A stretch of 64,000 nucleotides of DNA from JADJOM01 sp963817435 (GCA_963817435.1 CAWFNY010000001.1:1612001-1676000), one strand, 5' to 3'; shown: positions 18,106-26,563, counted from the stretch's first letter. Numbers and translations: made by a program. The notes: generated by a model from the sequence alone, not told the origin.

Positions 18106-18807
18106 TCAGGCCGCCTGATCGCCCTCCCCGCCCCCGATGAAGCGATAGACGGTCGCGCCGATGAGAGCGCCGGCAATCGGCGCCACCCAGAAGAGCCATA
18201 GCTGCTGAATCGCCCAGCCGCCCGCGAAGATCGCGACACCCGTGCTGCGCGCGGGGTTGACGGAGGTATTCGTCACCGGGATGCTGATCAGGTGTATCAG
18301 AGTCAGGCCCAGACCGATCGCGATCGGCGCGAAGCCCTGGGGCGCGCGTTTGTCGGTGGAACCCAGGATGATGAGCAGAAACATCATTGTCATCACCACT
18401 TCAGTCACCAGCCCGGCCAGCAGGGAGTAGCCGCCAGGGGAATGCTCACCATAGCCATTGGAAGCGAAACCGGCCGTCACGTCGAAGCCGGCCTTGCCGC
18501 TCGCGATCACGTACAGGACTCCCGCCGCTGCAATGGCCCCGAGGACCTGCGCGATGATGTACGGCACGAGCTGGTTCGCCGGGAAGCGACGACCGGCCCA
18601 GAGCCCGACGGAGACCGCGGGATTCAGATGGCAGCCGGAGATGGGCCCGATGGCGTAGGCCATCGTGAGCACGGTCAGACCGAACGCCAGCGCGACGCCC
18701 AGGAACCCGATGCCCAGGCCGGGAAACGCGGCGGCCAGCACCGCGCTGCCGCAGCCGCCCAGCACCAGCCAGAACGTCCCGAAGAACTCTGCGCCATACT
18801 TCGTCAT
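18106..18807 (-). CDS. aqpZ: Aquaporin Z-type water channel
   Basis: A 233-aa MIP-family channel in the inner membrane. Six transmembrane helices and both pore loops are present: SGCHLNPAVSVG (first NPA) and TNTSVNPARSTG (second NPA). The residue set around the selectivity filter (WAGRRFP, His in LTLIHLISIPVTN) fits water-selective AqpZ rather than glycerol facilitators. ATG 18807 has GGGAGGGG just upstream, a strong ribosome site. The preceding attC-like site (18836) marks the cassette boundary. Confidence 0.95.
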   Translation of the reverse strand: MTKYGAEFFGTFWLVLGGCGSAVLAAAFPGLGIGFLGVALAFGLTVLTMAYAIGPISGCHLNPAVSVGLWAGRRFPANQLVPYIIAQVLGAIAAAGVLYVIASGKAGFDVTAGFASNGYGEHSPGGYSLLAGLVTEVVMTMMFLLIILGSTDKRAPQGFAPIAIGLGLTLIHLISIPVTNTSVNPARSTGVAIFAGGWAIQQLWLFWVAPIAGALIGATVYRFIGGGEGDQAA

Positions 18808-18835
18808 GTCCCCTCCCTTGAATGATCCACGGCGG

Positions 18836-18958
18836 CGCCTAACGTCCGCGCATAAGCTGCAGCGCGAGCGCCGCATCGACAAGCCCTCCCCGGCGGTGAG
18901 AGCTGGCTGTCTCCCGGGTGAACCGGTGCCGGGCGCGTGGCTGGAGTGATCGTCGCCG
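18836..18958 (-). repeat. attC-like site 3
   Basis: On the minus strand the downstream end reads ATGCGCGGACGTTAGGCGCC, with a canonical GTTAGGC R' box, 29 bases before the aquaporin start. The internal CTGCAG and CGACAAGCCC blocks are conserved. The middle (GGCTGTCTCCCGGGTGAACC) matches the equivalent part of the site at 46670. The far (R'') end is degenerate. Confidence 0.7.
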
Positions 18959-19109
18959 GAAGCGGAGGAGCGGAAATCGGGAAAGTCGCGAGGGCGTAAA
19001 GGTTGTCTCACACGGGGTTTCGACGAACGTCAGGGCGAGCGCGGTACCCTTCTCCATGGCGCCCGGCATCAAGCATGGATTGCTCGATCGTGGCGCCGGG
19101 GAGGGAACA

Positions 19110-19433
19110 ATGGCTGGCTTCGGACGTCGCATCATGCTTGTTGCGGGAGCTGCACTGGCGCTGGGTATTGGCGCCTCGTCATGTCTGCCGCTGCCCCCTG
19201 TGGGCATTGTGGTCATCGAGCTGGGTCCTCCGCCCCCTCGATGGGAGAGGATGGGGTACCCGCCCGGCCACGGCTATGTCTGGGTTGGAGGCTACTGGGC
19301 GTGGCGGGCCGGTGAGTTCGTGTGGATCGCCGGAGAGTGGAGACCCTTTCCCGTGGGGCACCGCTACTGGGTCCCGGGCCACTGGGTTCATGCACGCCAC
19401 GGGTGGTACTTCGTCGACGGGTACTGGGACTAG
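19110..19433 (+). CDS. YXWGXW-repeat type secreted protein
   Basis: A 107-aa exported protein. After an AT-poor signal peptide (ending LGIGASSC, a possible lipobox) come Trp/Tyr/Gly-rich repeats: GHGYVWVGGYWAWRAG, FVWIAGEWRPFPVGHRYW and VPGHWVHARHGWYFVDGYW. Repeats of this type occur in small bacterial envelope proteins of unknown role. GGGAGGG lies 5 bases before the ATG. Plus strand, against the direction of the array, and flanked by an attC-like site. Confidence 0.75.
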   Translation: MAGFGRRIMLVAGAALALGIGASSCLPLPPVGIVVIELGPPPPRWERMGYPPGHGYVWVGGYWAWRAGEFVWIAGEWRPFPVGHRYWVPGHWVHARHGWYFVDGYWD

Positions 19434-19540
19434 ACGGGCCGCTGCGACGGCACGGCTGAACTTCGTCATCGGATCGGGAACGGCGGTGGGGGATCCCGCG
19501 CCGGGAGGGTTCCCCCCAACTAGATGAGATTGCCCCTCTG

Positions 19541-19780
19541 TCAGCACCCGTTCGGATTCGGGAAGAGATTCCAGGATCCCTGGCGGACATTGTAGCTACC
19601 GTACCTGGCCAGCCAGGCGACCTGGTCGAGTTGCCCATTGGCGGCCGCGGCGGTGGTGGTGACTGGGGCAACGCCTGCCGCCGGGAGCTTTGGGGAAGCG
19701 CGCTCGGGTGACGTGGGGGCGAGAGCGGCCGCGGCACCAGTCACGCACGCGGCGGTAAGGAGAATGTGGAGTCTTGTCAT
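19541..19780 (-). CDS. Small secreted protein, 79 aa
   Basis: A signal peptide (MTRLHILLTAACVTGAAAAL) precedes a short Ala/Pro-rich linker and the conserved-looking C-terminus QVAWLARYGSYNVRQG with NLFPNPNGC. No family recognised. GGAAAGGGAAC upstream of the ATG serves as ribosome site. The two residues around the terminal Cys suggest a possible disulfide or modification site, which is speculation. Single small gene between two accessory genes. Confidence 0.55.
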   Translation of the reverse strand: MTRLHILLTAACVTGAAAALAPTSPERASPKLPAAGVAPVTTTAAAANGQLDQVAWLARYGSYNVRQGSWNLFPNPNGC

Positions 19781-19906
19781 GGCACGTTCCCTTTCCAGGG
19801 AGGAGGGTTCGGAATCATGAAGCCCAACGACTTCAGGGAAGGTGCGGCGATGCGGCTGTTTCGACAAGCCCATCCATGGCAGCGCCCTGACAACGCCGTG
19901 CGGTGA

Positions 19907-20272
19907 TCAGGCCGCGGCACCAGGATGCCTGAGGGCCATCCATGTCCAGATGGCTCCGGCAAGATCGACACAGCCGAAGAGCAGCAGCGGCCAGGCAACC
20001 CATCCGGCCAGGACAAAGCCAAGGAAGAAGAGGGGAACACTGCTCCGCACCATGATCGTTGCGACGAAGAAGGGAGTGAGGTCGGCGGCCGCGGCGACCC
20101 GGTAGTAGATGCCGAGAAAGGCGACCAGCATTCCCACCACGCGTATCCATACCTCGCTCGTCTCCTGAAGTCCGAACAGCGCCAGCAGTGAGTTTGGCAT
20201 CACGATCAGGACGACGGCGAGCAGGAGGAGGTAGGTACCGAAGGCGTTCACCGTACGGGCAGCCCGGGTCAT
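19907..20272 (-). CDS. Four-helix integral membrane protein, 121 aa
   Basis: Nearly the whole chain is hydrophobic: helices at about residues 10-32, 42-60, 68-88 and 92-112. No charged catalytic residues or known family motif are seen. AGGAGGG lies upstream of the ATG. It is followed upstream by attC-like site 4 at 34 bases, consistent with a one-gene cassette. Confidence 0.65.
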   Translation of the reverse strand: MTRAARTVNAFGTYLLLLAVVLIVMPNSLLALFGLQETSEVWIRVVGMLVAFLGIYYRVAAAADLTPFFVATIMVRSSVPLFFLGFVLAGWVAWPLLLFGCVDLAGAIWTWMALRHPGAAA

Positions 20273-20305
20273 ATGGCCCTCCTGGAAAAGAAAGTGGTGC
20301 CCGCG

Positions 20306-20416
20306 GCCTGACGACCGTACCTAAGCTGCAGGTCTGCGGCGTGGCCGACAAGCCCGTCCCCGGGCGCACGCCGCGTCCGGGGCTTCGGGGTCACGGCTGC
20401 TTCGTCACCGTCAGCG
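20306..20416 (-). repeat. attC-like site 4
   Basis: The left part on the plus strand is GCCTGACGACCGTACCTAAG then CTGCAGG and GGCCGACAAGCCC. The right part is TTCGTCACCGTCAGC. It fills the space between the methyltransferase stop (20420) and the membrane protein gene. Confidence 0.7.
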
Positions 20417-20419
20417 GAC

Positions 20420-21058
20420 CTATCGCTTCTTGGCAACCACATGAAACAGCTGCCAGTGCTTGGGATTCCGGACGTCGGGACCGTCATCGCGCTCTTCCGT
20501 GCGCATCATTTCGATCTCGAAGCCCGCCAGCAGCTTCATCATCTCCTCCTCCGAATGGTGCGTCCTGTCCGGGAGCGACGCCCAGGAGTCGCGATCTCCG
20601 AAGAACTGCCCGGCGAACCGGCCGCCCGGGCGAATCGCCGCGACGATCCGGGCCCAGAGCTCCGAGAAGTTCCGAGGCTCGCAGAATGGGAGGGCGAAGC
20701 TCGCGTTCACGAGGTCGCACGGCGCGATGCGCGTCTCCTCGAAGCTCGCCACGACCGTCGTCAGGCGCGGCCTCATCGCCTCCGGTACCCGGGGCCACAG
20801 GTACGAGAAGGCATCGGGGTGGCCATCCGTCGCCACCACCCGCCAGCCACGATTGAGTAGTTCCAGCGTGTCCCGCCCTTCGCCCGCCGCGAGGTCGATG
20901 GCGAGCCCGCCGGTGAAGCGCTCACGGGCAAAGGCGTCGAGCGCCGCGATCAGTGTGTCGCGTGGCGGCTTGCCCACTACAGCACCGAAATACCCCGGCC
21001 AGTCCTGCACCTCGGAGTAATCCTGCGCCCGCATTGCTGGCAGGTCTTCTTCCTGCAT
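20420..21058 (-). CDS. Class I SAM-dependent methyltransferase
   Basis: A Rossmann-fold methyltransferase of about 212 aa. Motif I is AIDLAAGEGRDTLELL, the acidic end of strand 2 is VVATDGHPDA, and motif IV lies around LVNASFALPFCEP. The N-terminal DWPGYFGAVVGKPPRDTL is typical of a TehB/thiopurine-like group with small, often toxic, substrates. The substrate here is unknown. ATGs at 21082, 21058 and 21034 are possible; 21058 is a compromise. Its stop is 4 bases from attC site 4. Confidence 0.82.
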   Translation of the reverse strand: MQEEDLPAMRAQDYSEVQDWPGYFGAVVGKPPRDTLIAALDAFARERFTGGLAIDLAAGEGRDTLELLNRGWRVVATDGHPDAFSYLWPRVPEAMRPRLTTVVASFEETRIAPCDLVNASFALPFCEPRNFSELWARIVAAIRPGGRFAGQFFGDRDSWASLPDRTHHSEEEMMKLLAGFEIEMMRTEERDDGPDVRNPKHWQLFHVVAKKR

Positions 21059-21115
21059 CGGCTCAGCCAATGTACGACCCATTCCGCACGGTGGTGAGCC
21101 AGCCGATGCGCGCGG

Positions 21116-21529
21116 TCATGCTGACGAGGAATCCAGCGACGACGCGCACTGCGGACAGATGCCATGGCTGGTGGCCGCCTGATTGGCGGCGAGGAACCCC
21201 TCGAGGCTGGTCCATTGGCCGTCATGGCGTACCCGACGGCACCAGGCACAGAGCACAACGAGCGATTCGAAATAGGCCACGCGGCGTGCCATGCGCACGC
21301 TGAGGCTGACCACGATGAGGCCAAGGAGGATCACGGCCGCGGACTCGAAGCCTGCTTCGGAGAGCCGCAGAGGGGTGGGTGTGGCCCCGAAGAGATAGTG
21401 GGGCAGGTCGAGGAGTTCGTCGGCCCAGATCACCGCGACGATGAGGCCGAAGCCGAGGGCCTCGAGGATGGCCAGTCTGCGCGGCAGGGGCGGCGGGCTG
21501 CCAGAGGGTTCGATGAGCGGCGACGTCAT
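21116..21529 (-). CDS. Two-helix membrane protein with C-terminal CxxC...HGICPxC zinc-like motif
   Basis: 137 aa. Two transmembrane helices (about residues 24-42 and 63-80) are followed by a cytoplasmic tail with CAWCRRVRHDGQWTSLEGFL and HGICPQC. That tail is usually found at the end of PAS or histidine-kinase proteins, and a closely related tail occurs in the PAS protein at 25967-26563. Four cysteines in a CxxC/CxxC arrangement suggest metal or redox binding. Function unknown; signalling is an inference. Confidence 0.65.
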   Translation of the reverse strand: MTSPLIEPSGSPPPLPRRLAILEALGFGLIVAVIWADELLDLPHYLFGATPTPLRLSEAGFESAAVILLGLIVVSLSVRMARRVAYFESLVVLCAWCRRVRHDGQWTSLEGFLAANQAATSHGICPQCASSLDSSSA

Positions 21530-21609
21530 GCGGGGAACTCGGGTTCAGAGGCAGGCAGCGGGACGCGATCGGGCCGGGCTCACCGGCATGGTATCCGGAT
21601 CCAGCGGCC

Positions 21610-21736
21610 AGCCGACGACCGCGCGTCACCTGCGGGGCAGCCGCGCCGCGGACAAAGTCTACCCGCGCATGACTGGCCGTGCCAGCCGTTCCACCGGCAG
21701 CCGGCCGCACCCCGAGCGGTGCGTGCGCTGTCAGAA
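21610..21736 (-). repeat. attC-like site 5
   Basis: The left part is GCCGACGACCGCGCGTCACC then TGCGGGGCAGCCGCGCCGCG and GACAAAG. This aligns base by base with the site at 50260. The right part is GCGTGCGCTGTCAGAATGC. It lies between the CxxC membrane protein and the DUF6314-like gene. Confidence 0.65.
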
Positions 21737-21800
21737 TGCACCTGACCAGTTGCCGGCATGGAGCCGGGACAAGCGTCACTTCTCCAGTGGGAATCCGCCG

Positions 21801-22283
21801 TCAGTCGCCGGCGGTCGTCGCCTCGAGGGTGAGGCGGTAGGGATCCGTGGGGCTTTGGACCTCCCAGATCAGCTTCAACCGCCGGGAATCCCATTCGAGA
21901 GCCGCAAAGTATCTGTCATGGCCACACTGGTGCGGATCGGCCGCTGTCCACGTCAGAGGGCCCCGTGGCTCGAGATGCACCAGGAAGGTGGCCCGATCGC
22001 GTCCTCTCCGCAGATGGCTCAGCCGGATCCCGGGTCGATCCGGGCACTGCTCCCAGAGCATCGCGTTGCGGAACCTGGTGCCCGCAAGCGGGCCGGCCGT
22101 CCAGCGACCCGATTCGCTCCAGACGATCGTGGAGGAGTCCGGAGCGGGCGCTTCATGCACGGCGAGCTCTCCAGCCCCGGTGTGGATCTGCTGCAGTCCG
22201 CCCTCGTTGCAGGTGGCCACCCGCACGGTGAAGCGTCGCACCTGGCGAAGCAGGAGCCATGGAGTGCGGGATGCCACGGGCAT
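21801..22283 (-). CDS. DUF6314-like protein
   Basis: 160 aa. The C-terminal block HQCGHDRYFAALEW with LIWEVQSPTDPYRLTLEA matches the H-x-C-x-x-D-x-Y and W-x-V-x-G/S-P pattern of DUF6314, a small lipocalin-like fold. The middle GIRLSHLRRGRDRATFLVHL corresponds to its FH-type strand pair. The ligand is unknown. ATG 22283 is chosen; ATG 22325 would read through the partial attC. Single-gene cassette by position. Confidence 0.7.
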   Translation of the reverse strand: MPVASRTPWLLLRQVRRFTVRVATCNEGGLQQIHTGAGELAVHEAPAPDSSTIVWSESGRWTAGPLAGTRFRNAMLWEQCPDRPGIRLSHLRRGRDRATFLVHLEPRGPLTWTAADPHQCGHDRYFAALEWDSRRLKLIWEVQSPTDPYRLTLEATTAGD

Positions 22284-22340
22284 CACACTGACTCCTCGAC
22301 CGACGGCCGGGCGCTGCGTCTCCATGCGATGGTCAGGCGG
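22284..22340 (-). repeat. Shortened attC-like site 6
   Basis: The right-end block CATGCGATGGTCAGGC is clear (22320-22336). Only about 40 bases separate it from the next start codon, and the internal CTGCAG/GGCAAGC part is missing. GTCAGTG just before the ATG may be a residual R' box. Probably an internally deleted site. Confidence 0.45.
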
Positions 22341-22364
22341 CGACCGGCCCGTCGCGGCGCGCGC

Positions 22365-22823
22365 TCACTGGGAGCTGGACGATGTCGACGCGGCCGAGCT
22401 GTTCCAGATTTCTCTCGCGAAGCGCCACTCCCCGCCGGGGAGCTGGTGCCAGACCTGCATGTAGTGGCCACGATCGACCGTCGCCGCGCCGCCGGCGACG
22501 GGCGTGAGCTGCCACTCGTAGGCGCCGAGTTCGGTGGCCCACCCCTGTCCGACGAACACCTCGCGATCGGTCAAGACCAGCGCGGTGGTCCGATACTGAG
22601 TGAGGAAGGTGGTGAGCCACGTGCGCATGGCCTCCTTGCCACGAACTGGAGTTTCTCCGGGCGGCAGCATCAGGACATCGTCGGCCACGCGGCCCAGGAC
22701 CCCTGCGGTGTCGTTGGTCCTGAGGGCCTCGTGAAAGGCCGCCGTGGTTGACTCCACGGAACTGCGCAACGAGATGCCGGATCGAGGAGTGTCGGGGCCC
22801 CTGGGCCCGGAACAGGCGGCCAT
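22365..22823 (-). CDS. SnoaL/DUF4440-like (NTF2 fold) protein, lipoprotein type
   Basis: About 150 aa of cone-shaped NTF2-like fold: VESTTAAFHEALRTNDTAGV, DDVLMLPPGETPVRGKEAMR, then GHYMQVWHQLPGGEWRFARE. Such proteins bind or isomerise small hydrophobic molecules; none is predicted here. The N-terminus is unclear. The residues before ATG 22823 (PGLCF, then MAACSG) resemble the end of a lipoprotein signal whose hydrophobic part lies in a neighbouring frame, so the signal region may carry a frame break. A second NTF2-like gene lies at 44891-45361. Confidence 0.7.
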   Translation of the reverse strand: MAACSGPRGPDTPRSGISLRSSVESTTAAFHEALRTNDTAGVLGRVADDVLMLPPGETPVRGKEAMRTWLTTFLTQYRTTALVLTDREVFVGQGWATELGAYEWQLTPVAGGAATVDRGHYMQVWHQLPGGEWRFAREIWNSSAASTSSSSQ

Positions 22824-22924
22824 GAAACACAGGCCAGGCCGGGCGCGATCGCGCGGAGGCAACGAAGGCGGACCGGTGCGGGACGAGGCGTCGGCAGACA
22901 GGGCATAGGGTATGAGCGTGGATT

Positions 22925-23005
22925 GGGAGAGAGTACGCCGCACAAGCTGCGATCCGGGGCACGTCGGCGCAAGCCGAAGGCGACGGCCGGTAGCGAGATC
23001 AGCCT
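22925..23005 (-). repeat. attC-like site 7
   Basis: The left part CGCCGCACAAGCTGC with GGCGCAAGCC matches the consensus. The right part GGCGACGGCCGGTAGCG then AGATCAGCC aligns with the right end of the site at 45435. The R' core is degenerate. Confidence 0.5.
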
Positions 23006-23055
23006 TCAGCTCACCGCCTGGCGAGCGCGGCCCCACACCAGCATGGCGTGCGCCG

Positions 23056-23113
23056 CCTGACGACCGGAGATCACCTGCCGGGCGGGGATGGTGGTGCCGC
23101 TGCCAGGCGGAGT
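23056..23113 (-). repeat. attC-like site 8, directly after the kaiC-like gene
   Basis: The left part GCCTGACGACCGGAGATCAC then CTGCCGGGC is close to the sites at 20306 and 21610. The right part GTGCCGCTGCCAGGCGG resembles GTGGTCAGGCGG. It ends 5 bases from the kaiC-like stop codon and stands in tandem with site 7 with no gene between. Confidence 0.5.
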
Positions 23114-23117
23114 CCCG

Positions 23118-24902
23118 TTACGCCTTTGCCGCACGCCCTCCCAGCTTCGGCGGATGCCGTCTCTTGCCATCAAGTTTCTGCAGGGGCGGTTCCTCATCCG
23201 CGTGACGCAGCTTCCGGAGCGCCAGCCGGTCGGTCGCGCGCAGGTCGGACTCCGAGGCGACTTCGTGGCTCAGGAGCGCGATCTCCGCTTCCCGGGCCTT
23301 CATCTCGGTGGTGATGGCCTCCAGGCGCGCGGCGGCTTCGGCCTGCGCACTGCTGAGCTTCACCCGCGCGATCTCCGTGGCCTTCCTGCGCTGCTGCTTC
23401 TCGGCCCGCTCCAACTGTTCCCGTTCCCAGCGGGCGACACCCATGAGCACCTGCCCCTGCGCGGTGAAGACGTCCGTCAGGGTGACACCGGAGTCGGACA
23501 GCGTCAGCTCGCGCACCTGGTTCGAATGACCCGAGCCACGCGACTTCACGATCGTCAGTGCGCGATTGCGTTCTCCCTCATGCACGACATAAGAGAGGTG
23601 AATCCAGGTGTCCGCAATCGTCGAGATCCCGGTGGCCGTCGATTCACCGACATCGGGACCGTCAAGCAACGAGGTATTGACGACCGTGATGCCCTCTGCC
23701 TTCAGATAATCCAGGAACATCTGGGTCGCATCCGCGGAAGCGATATGGGCGAGCTTGCTCGAGAGGGCCGACAGGGGATCGACGACCAGACAGGTGGGCT
23801 GGTGCGCGCGAACCAGCCTCCGGAGCTCACCGAACTGATCCTCGATGTTCGGTCCCCTGGTGCGGGTCGAGTAGATCCTGAGCAGCCCCGACTTCTGATG
23901 CCGCGCCAGCCGGATCCCCACCGACGACAGGTTCCGGGTGATCTGGGACGCCCCCTCATCGAAGTTCACGTACATCGCCCGCTCGCCCCGCGCGCACGCG
24001 GCGGCGACGAACAGCCCGGCCAGGGTCGACTTGGCGGTCCCGGGGGCACCGGAGATCAGCACATTGCTCCCGCGGTAGAAGCCTCCGCAGAGCATCGCGT
24101 CCAGCCGGGGCAGCCCGGAGGAGACCCGTCCCTTCGTGACGACGTACTCAAGCTCTACGGGGCCGCGATTGGTGACCTGGATGCCCGTCCCGGTGATGGT
24201 GATGGGAAACTCGTCACCCAGAAACCCCGAGCCCCGGTACTTCATGACGCGGACGTTCCGAAAGCCCGATCCCGCGATGACCTGATGGCCCAGATTGACC
24301 ACGCAGTCGGCCATGAACTGCATGAAGTTGTAGTGTTGCCAGCTCAGGTCGTCATCGGCGCCGACCTTCTGGGTGATGATTGCGGTGAGCCCGCTCCGCG
24401 AAAGCCAGTCGCGGACGCGATAGATCTCGCGGCGCTCCGCGACGGGGTTGTCGAGCAGACGCAACAGCACGTCGATCCCGTCGAAGACGATGAGCTTCGC
24501 TCCGGATTCCTTGATGACGGCCTGCAGGACATTCAGCAGCCGGGTCAGGTCGAACTCCCCGGCATGCATCATTTCCGGGGAAAGGCTTGCATCCAGAAAG
24601 AAGAGCCGTCTTGCCGCGAGCGCCGGGATGTCCCAGCCGAGTGTCGCGGCGTTGGCGACGATCTGGTCGGCATTCTCCTCGAATGCCACGAGGATGCCCG
24701 GCTCCCGCCGGTCCCGCGCACCGTTGATGAGCGACTGTATCGCGAACACCGTCTTGCCGCACCCCGGACCGCCCCGGATCAGGGTGGTGCGGCCGCGAGG
24801 CAGCCCCCCGTAGGTGATCTCATCGAACCCCGTGATGCCGGTGGGCACCTTCGCCAGGGCGGTGAGGGGCACCGACTTGAGCACCTGCTGCTTCCGCTTC
24901 AT
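23118..24902 (-). CDS. KaiC-like double-domain RecA-type ATPase with C-terminal coiled coil
   Basis: 594 aa. Two KaiC repeats are visible: Walker A GGPGCGKT (44-51) with Walker B LIVFDGID and the paired Glu in AFEENADQ; then Walker A SGAPGTAKS with Walker B CLVVDPLSAL and NFDEGASQ. The KaiC autophosphorylation pair is conserved as Ser427-Thr428 in GISTIADTW. Instead of the cyanobacterial tail there is a charged, Ala/Glu-rich coiled coil (about 490-560) and a basic end. No kaiB or kinase is adjacent. Such homologues are linked to stress or signalling in other bacteria; a clock role is not implied. Bordered downstream by attC-like sites. Confidence 0.9.
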   Translation of the reverse strand: MKRKQQVLKSVPLTALAKVPTGITGFDEITYGGLPRGRTTLIRGGPGCGKTVFAIQSLINGARDRREPGILVAFEENADQIVANAATLGWDIPALAARRLFFLDASLSPEMMHAGEFDLTRLLNVLQAVIKESGAKLIVFDGIDVLLRLLDNPVAERREIYRVRDWLSRSGLTAIITQKVGADDDLSWQHYNFMQFMADCVVNLGHQVIAGSGFRNVRVMKYRGSGFLGDEFPITITGTGIQVTNRGPVELEYVVTKGRVSSGLPRLDAMLCGGFYRGSNVLISGAPGTAKSTLAGLFVAAACARGERAMYVNFDEGASQITRNLSSVGIRLARHQKSGLLRIYSTRTRGPNIEDQFGELRRLVRAHQPTCLVVDPLSALSSKLAHIASADATQMFLDYLKAEGITVVNTSLLDGPDVGESTATGISTIADTWIHLSYVVHEGERNRALTIVKSRGSGHSNQVRELTLSDSGVTLTDVFTAQGQVLMGVARWEREQLERAEKQQRRKATEIARVKLSSAQAEAAARLEAITTEMKAREAEIALLSHEVASESDLRATDRLALRKLRHADEEPPLQKLDGKRRHPPKLGGRAAKA

Positions 24903-25028
24903 GGCGCGTCCTTGGACAGTGGCGATTCAGCCAACGAAAGTCGAGGTGAGGGCGGCGAGTCGCATCCCGGCGTGCGGTTGCCGGCAAGCGCAGGCACTCA
25001 AGAGAATTGCCGGTTCCGGCCGGGGCAA

Positions 25029-25907
25029 TCAGTCGTTCGATGGATTGGGAGCTAGCTCTGCGTGGCCGGGGGGTACGCTGGGTTGCGGCGTATGCCTGTC
25101 GGGCCAGGTGGGGGTGGTCAGGCTCAGGCGCCACACGGGCCCCAGGTACATCGGTCCTTCGAACCGAATGAAGGCAGGGACCTGATCCATCACGATCCAG
25201 ACGTCACTGTCCGGTGGCATCCTGCCGACGAGCTTCGCGAAGAAGGTCGTGAGCCCCCCAAGCTGCGGGGAGAGGACAAAGTGGGCCGTGGGCTCGGCGT
25301 GGTTGCCGAGCATGACCGTGTCGGTCCCGGCAAAGGCGATCCGCAGCCCGATCAGGCGCGGCTTCGGGGTGAAGGCCACCAGGTGGATGGTCACGGTGTC
25401 GCCGGCGCGCAGGTTCATCGCGGCCACGATGGGCAGGCCGTTGTAGGTGTCGCTCGGCAGGTCGAGCCGGCCCGCATAGCGTTCCACCTTGCCGCCCTTG
25501 TGTGAGGCAGTCGTCACCGCCCACCGGCCATCGCGGGACAGCGTGGCGTCGATGTCGGCCGCAAAGGCCGGCCCCCGCTGCACCAGATGGTAGCTCTCCA
25601 TCCGGAAGACCTGGTGCTGGGTGTATGTCGTGGATTCCTCGAAGTACGACGAGTCGCCGAAGTGGAAGATCATCCGGCTCTCGATGGCGCTGTCCCCCGG
25701 GACCTGGAGCAGGTCGCCATGGGCCAGAAGGCGGTCCTTGTCGTTCCGGAGCTCGAGGAAGCCGTGCACGCTGCCCTGGCTGTAGCGCACCGTGACGGGA
25801 CCCTGCTTCGCCTGGGCCTGCTGCCCCTGCCCCTCCGTCGCGACCGTCGCCCAGAGCGCCGCGGCGCAGAGCAGGCTTCGAGTCGGCAGGCAGGGCGTGA
25901 TGTTCAT
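25029..25907 (-). CDS. Secreted protein of unknown function, 292 aa
   Basis: A signal peptide (LLCAAALWATVATEGQGQ) is followed by a beta-rich chain without recognised motif: VTVRYSQGSVHGFLELRN, FHFGDSSYFEESTTYTQH, AFAADIDATLSRDGRW. The central part resembles secreted beta-barrel or lipid-binding proteins often annotated only as hypothetical. The tail is Pro-rich. ATG 25907 is preceded by GGAAGG. The 126 bases to the kaiC-like gene contain no convincing attC or promoter. Confidence 0.6.
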   Translation of the reverse strand: MNITPCLPTRSLLCAAALWATVATEGQGQQAQAKQGPVTVRYSQGSVHGFLELRNDKDRLLAHGDLLQVPGDSAIESRMIFHFGDSSYFEESTTYTQHQVFRMESYHLVQRGPAFAADIDATLSRDGRWAVTTASHKGGKVERYAGRLDLPSDTYNGLPIVAAMNLRAGDTVTIHLVAFTPKPRLIGLRIAFAGTDTVMLGNHAEPTAHFVLSPQLGGLTTFFAKLVGRMPPDSDVWIVMDQVPAFIRFEGPMYLGPVWRLSLTTPTWPDRHTPQPSVPPGHAELAPNPSND

Positions 25908-25966
25908 GGTGGAAGGATAAGGCAGTGTACTGCAGCACGGGACGCCATGGCGGCTGCTGGCGATGC

Positions 25967-26563
25967 TCAGACCTGGGGCCAGTCGCCGAAGGTGCGGCGC
26001 GGGGCGGGGTCGTCCAGCATGGCCTGCATCCGGTCCTCGCAATCGGGGCAGATGCCATGCGAGATGAGGGGCGGCGGGGCACGGTCCAGTACATCGAACA
26101 CAGGCGCCGCCTCCTCGATCTCCCGCCACGTGCCGTCCGGGAGGGGCACCCGCTTGCACCAGCTGCACATCCGGAGCAACCCCGCCGATCGGGGCTGCAG
26201 CACGTCGAGAAGCGCGACCGCCGGGCGACTCTGACTGGCGAGCACGCTGGCGGTGAACTGCAGGCCGTGCGCGGGCGCGGGCACGATGATGAGATCGAGG
26301 AGCCGCCGCTCGGTCGGGGTGTCGCAGCGGAAGGAGTACCTCACCTGCGAGATTCGGCCAGTGCGCAGGCGCGTGAAGACCAGGCCGAAGAATTGCGCGA
26401 TCGTCGGGTCGTTGATGAGGTGCCAGAGCCGGCGGCCCAGCACGCCGGGCGAGGCCAGCCCCGGCGTGGCTGCCCTCTCGGCTTCTTTCGACCAGGCGTC
26501 ATTGACAGATATCAGACGGTCCTGGTCGTCTATCGCGTACCTCAGAGGAGTCGAATCGCGCAC
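25967..26563 (-). CDS. PAS-like protein with C-terminal CxxC...HGICPxC motif
   Basis: 198 aa, soluble. Residues 5-110 look like a PAS sensor fold (YAIDDQDRLISVNDAWSKEA, VLGRRLWHLI). The C-terminus carries CSWCKRVPLPDGTWREIEE and SHGICPDCEDRM, the same tail as the membrane protein at 21116. No kinase or output domain is present, so it may act as an adaptor or redox/metal sensor. The GTG start follows a TATATT hexamer by about 5 bases, suggesting a leaderless message. Confidence 0.65.
   Translation of the reverse strand: MRDSTPLRYAIDDQDRLISVNDAWSKEAERAATPGLASPGVLGRRLWHLINDPTIAQFFGLVFTRLRTGRISQVRYSFRCDTPTERRLLDLIIVPAPAHGLQFTASVLASQSRPAVALLDVLQPRSAGLLRMCSWCKRVPLPDGTWREIEEAAPVFDVLDRAPPPLISHGICPDCEDRMQAMLDDPAPRRTFGDWPQV

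Noticed and set aside
23118..24902. Circadian clock locus
   Set aside because: No kaiA or kaiB and a coiled-coil tail in place of the clock-type C-terminus; only KaiC homology can be stated.
24903..25028. attC-like site upstream of the kaiC-like gene
   Set aside because: GGCAAGC and a GCCAACG are present, but spacing and pairing do not match the other sites.
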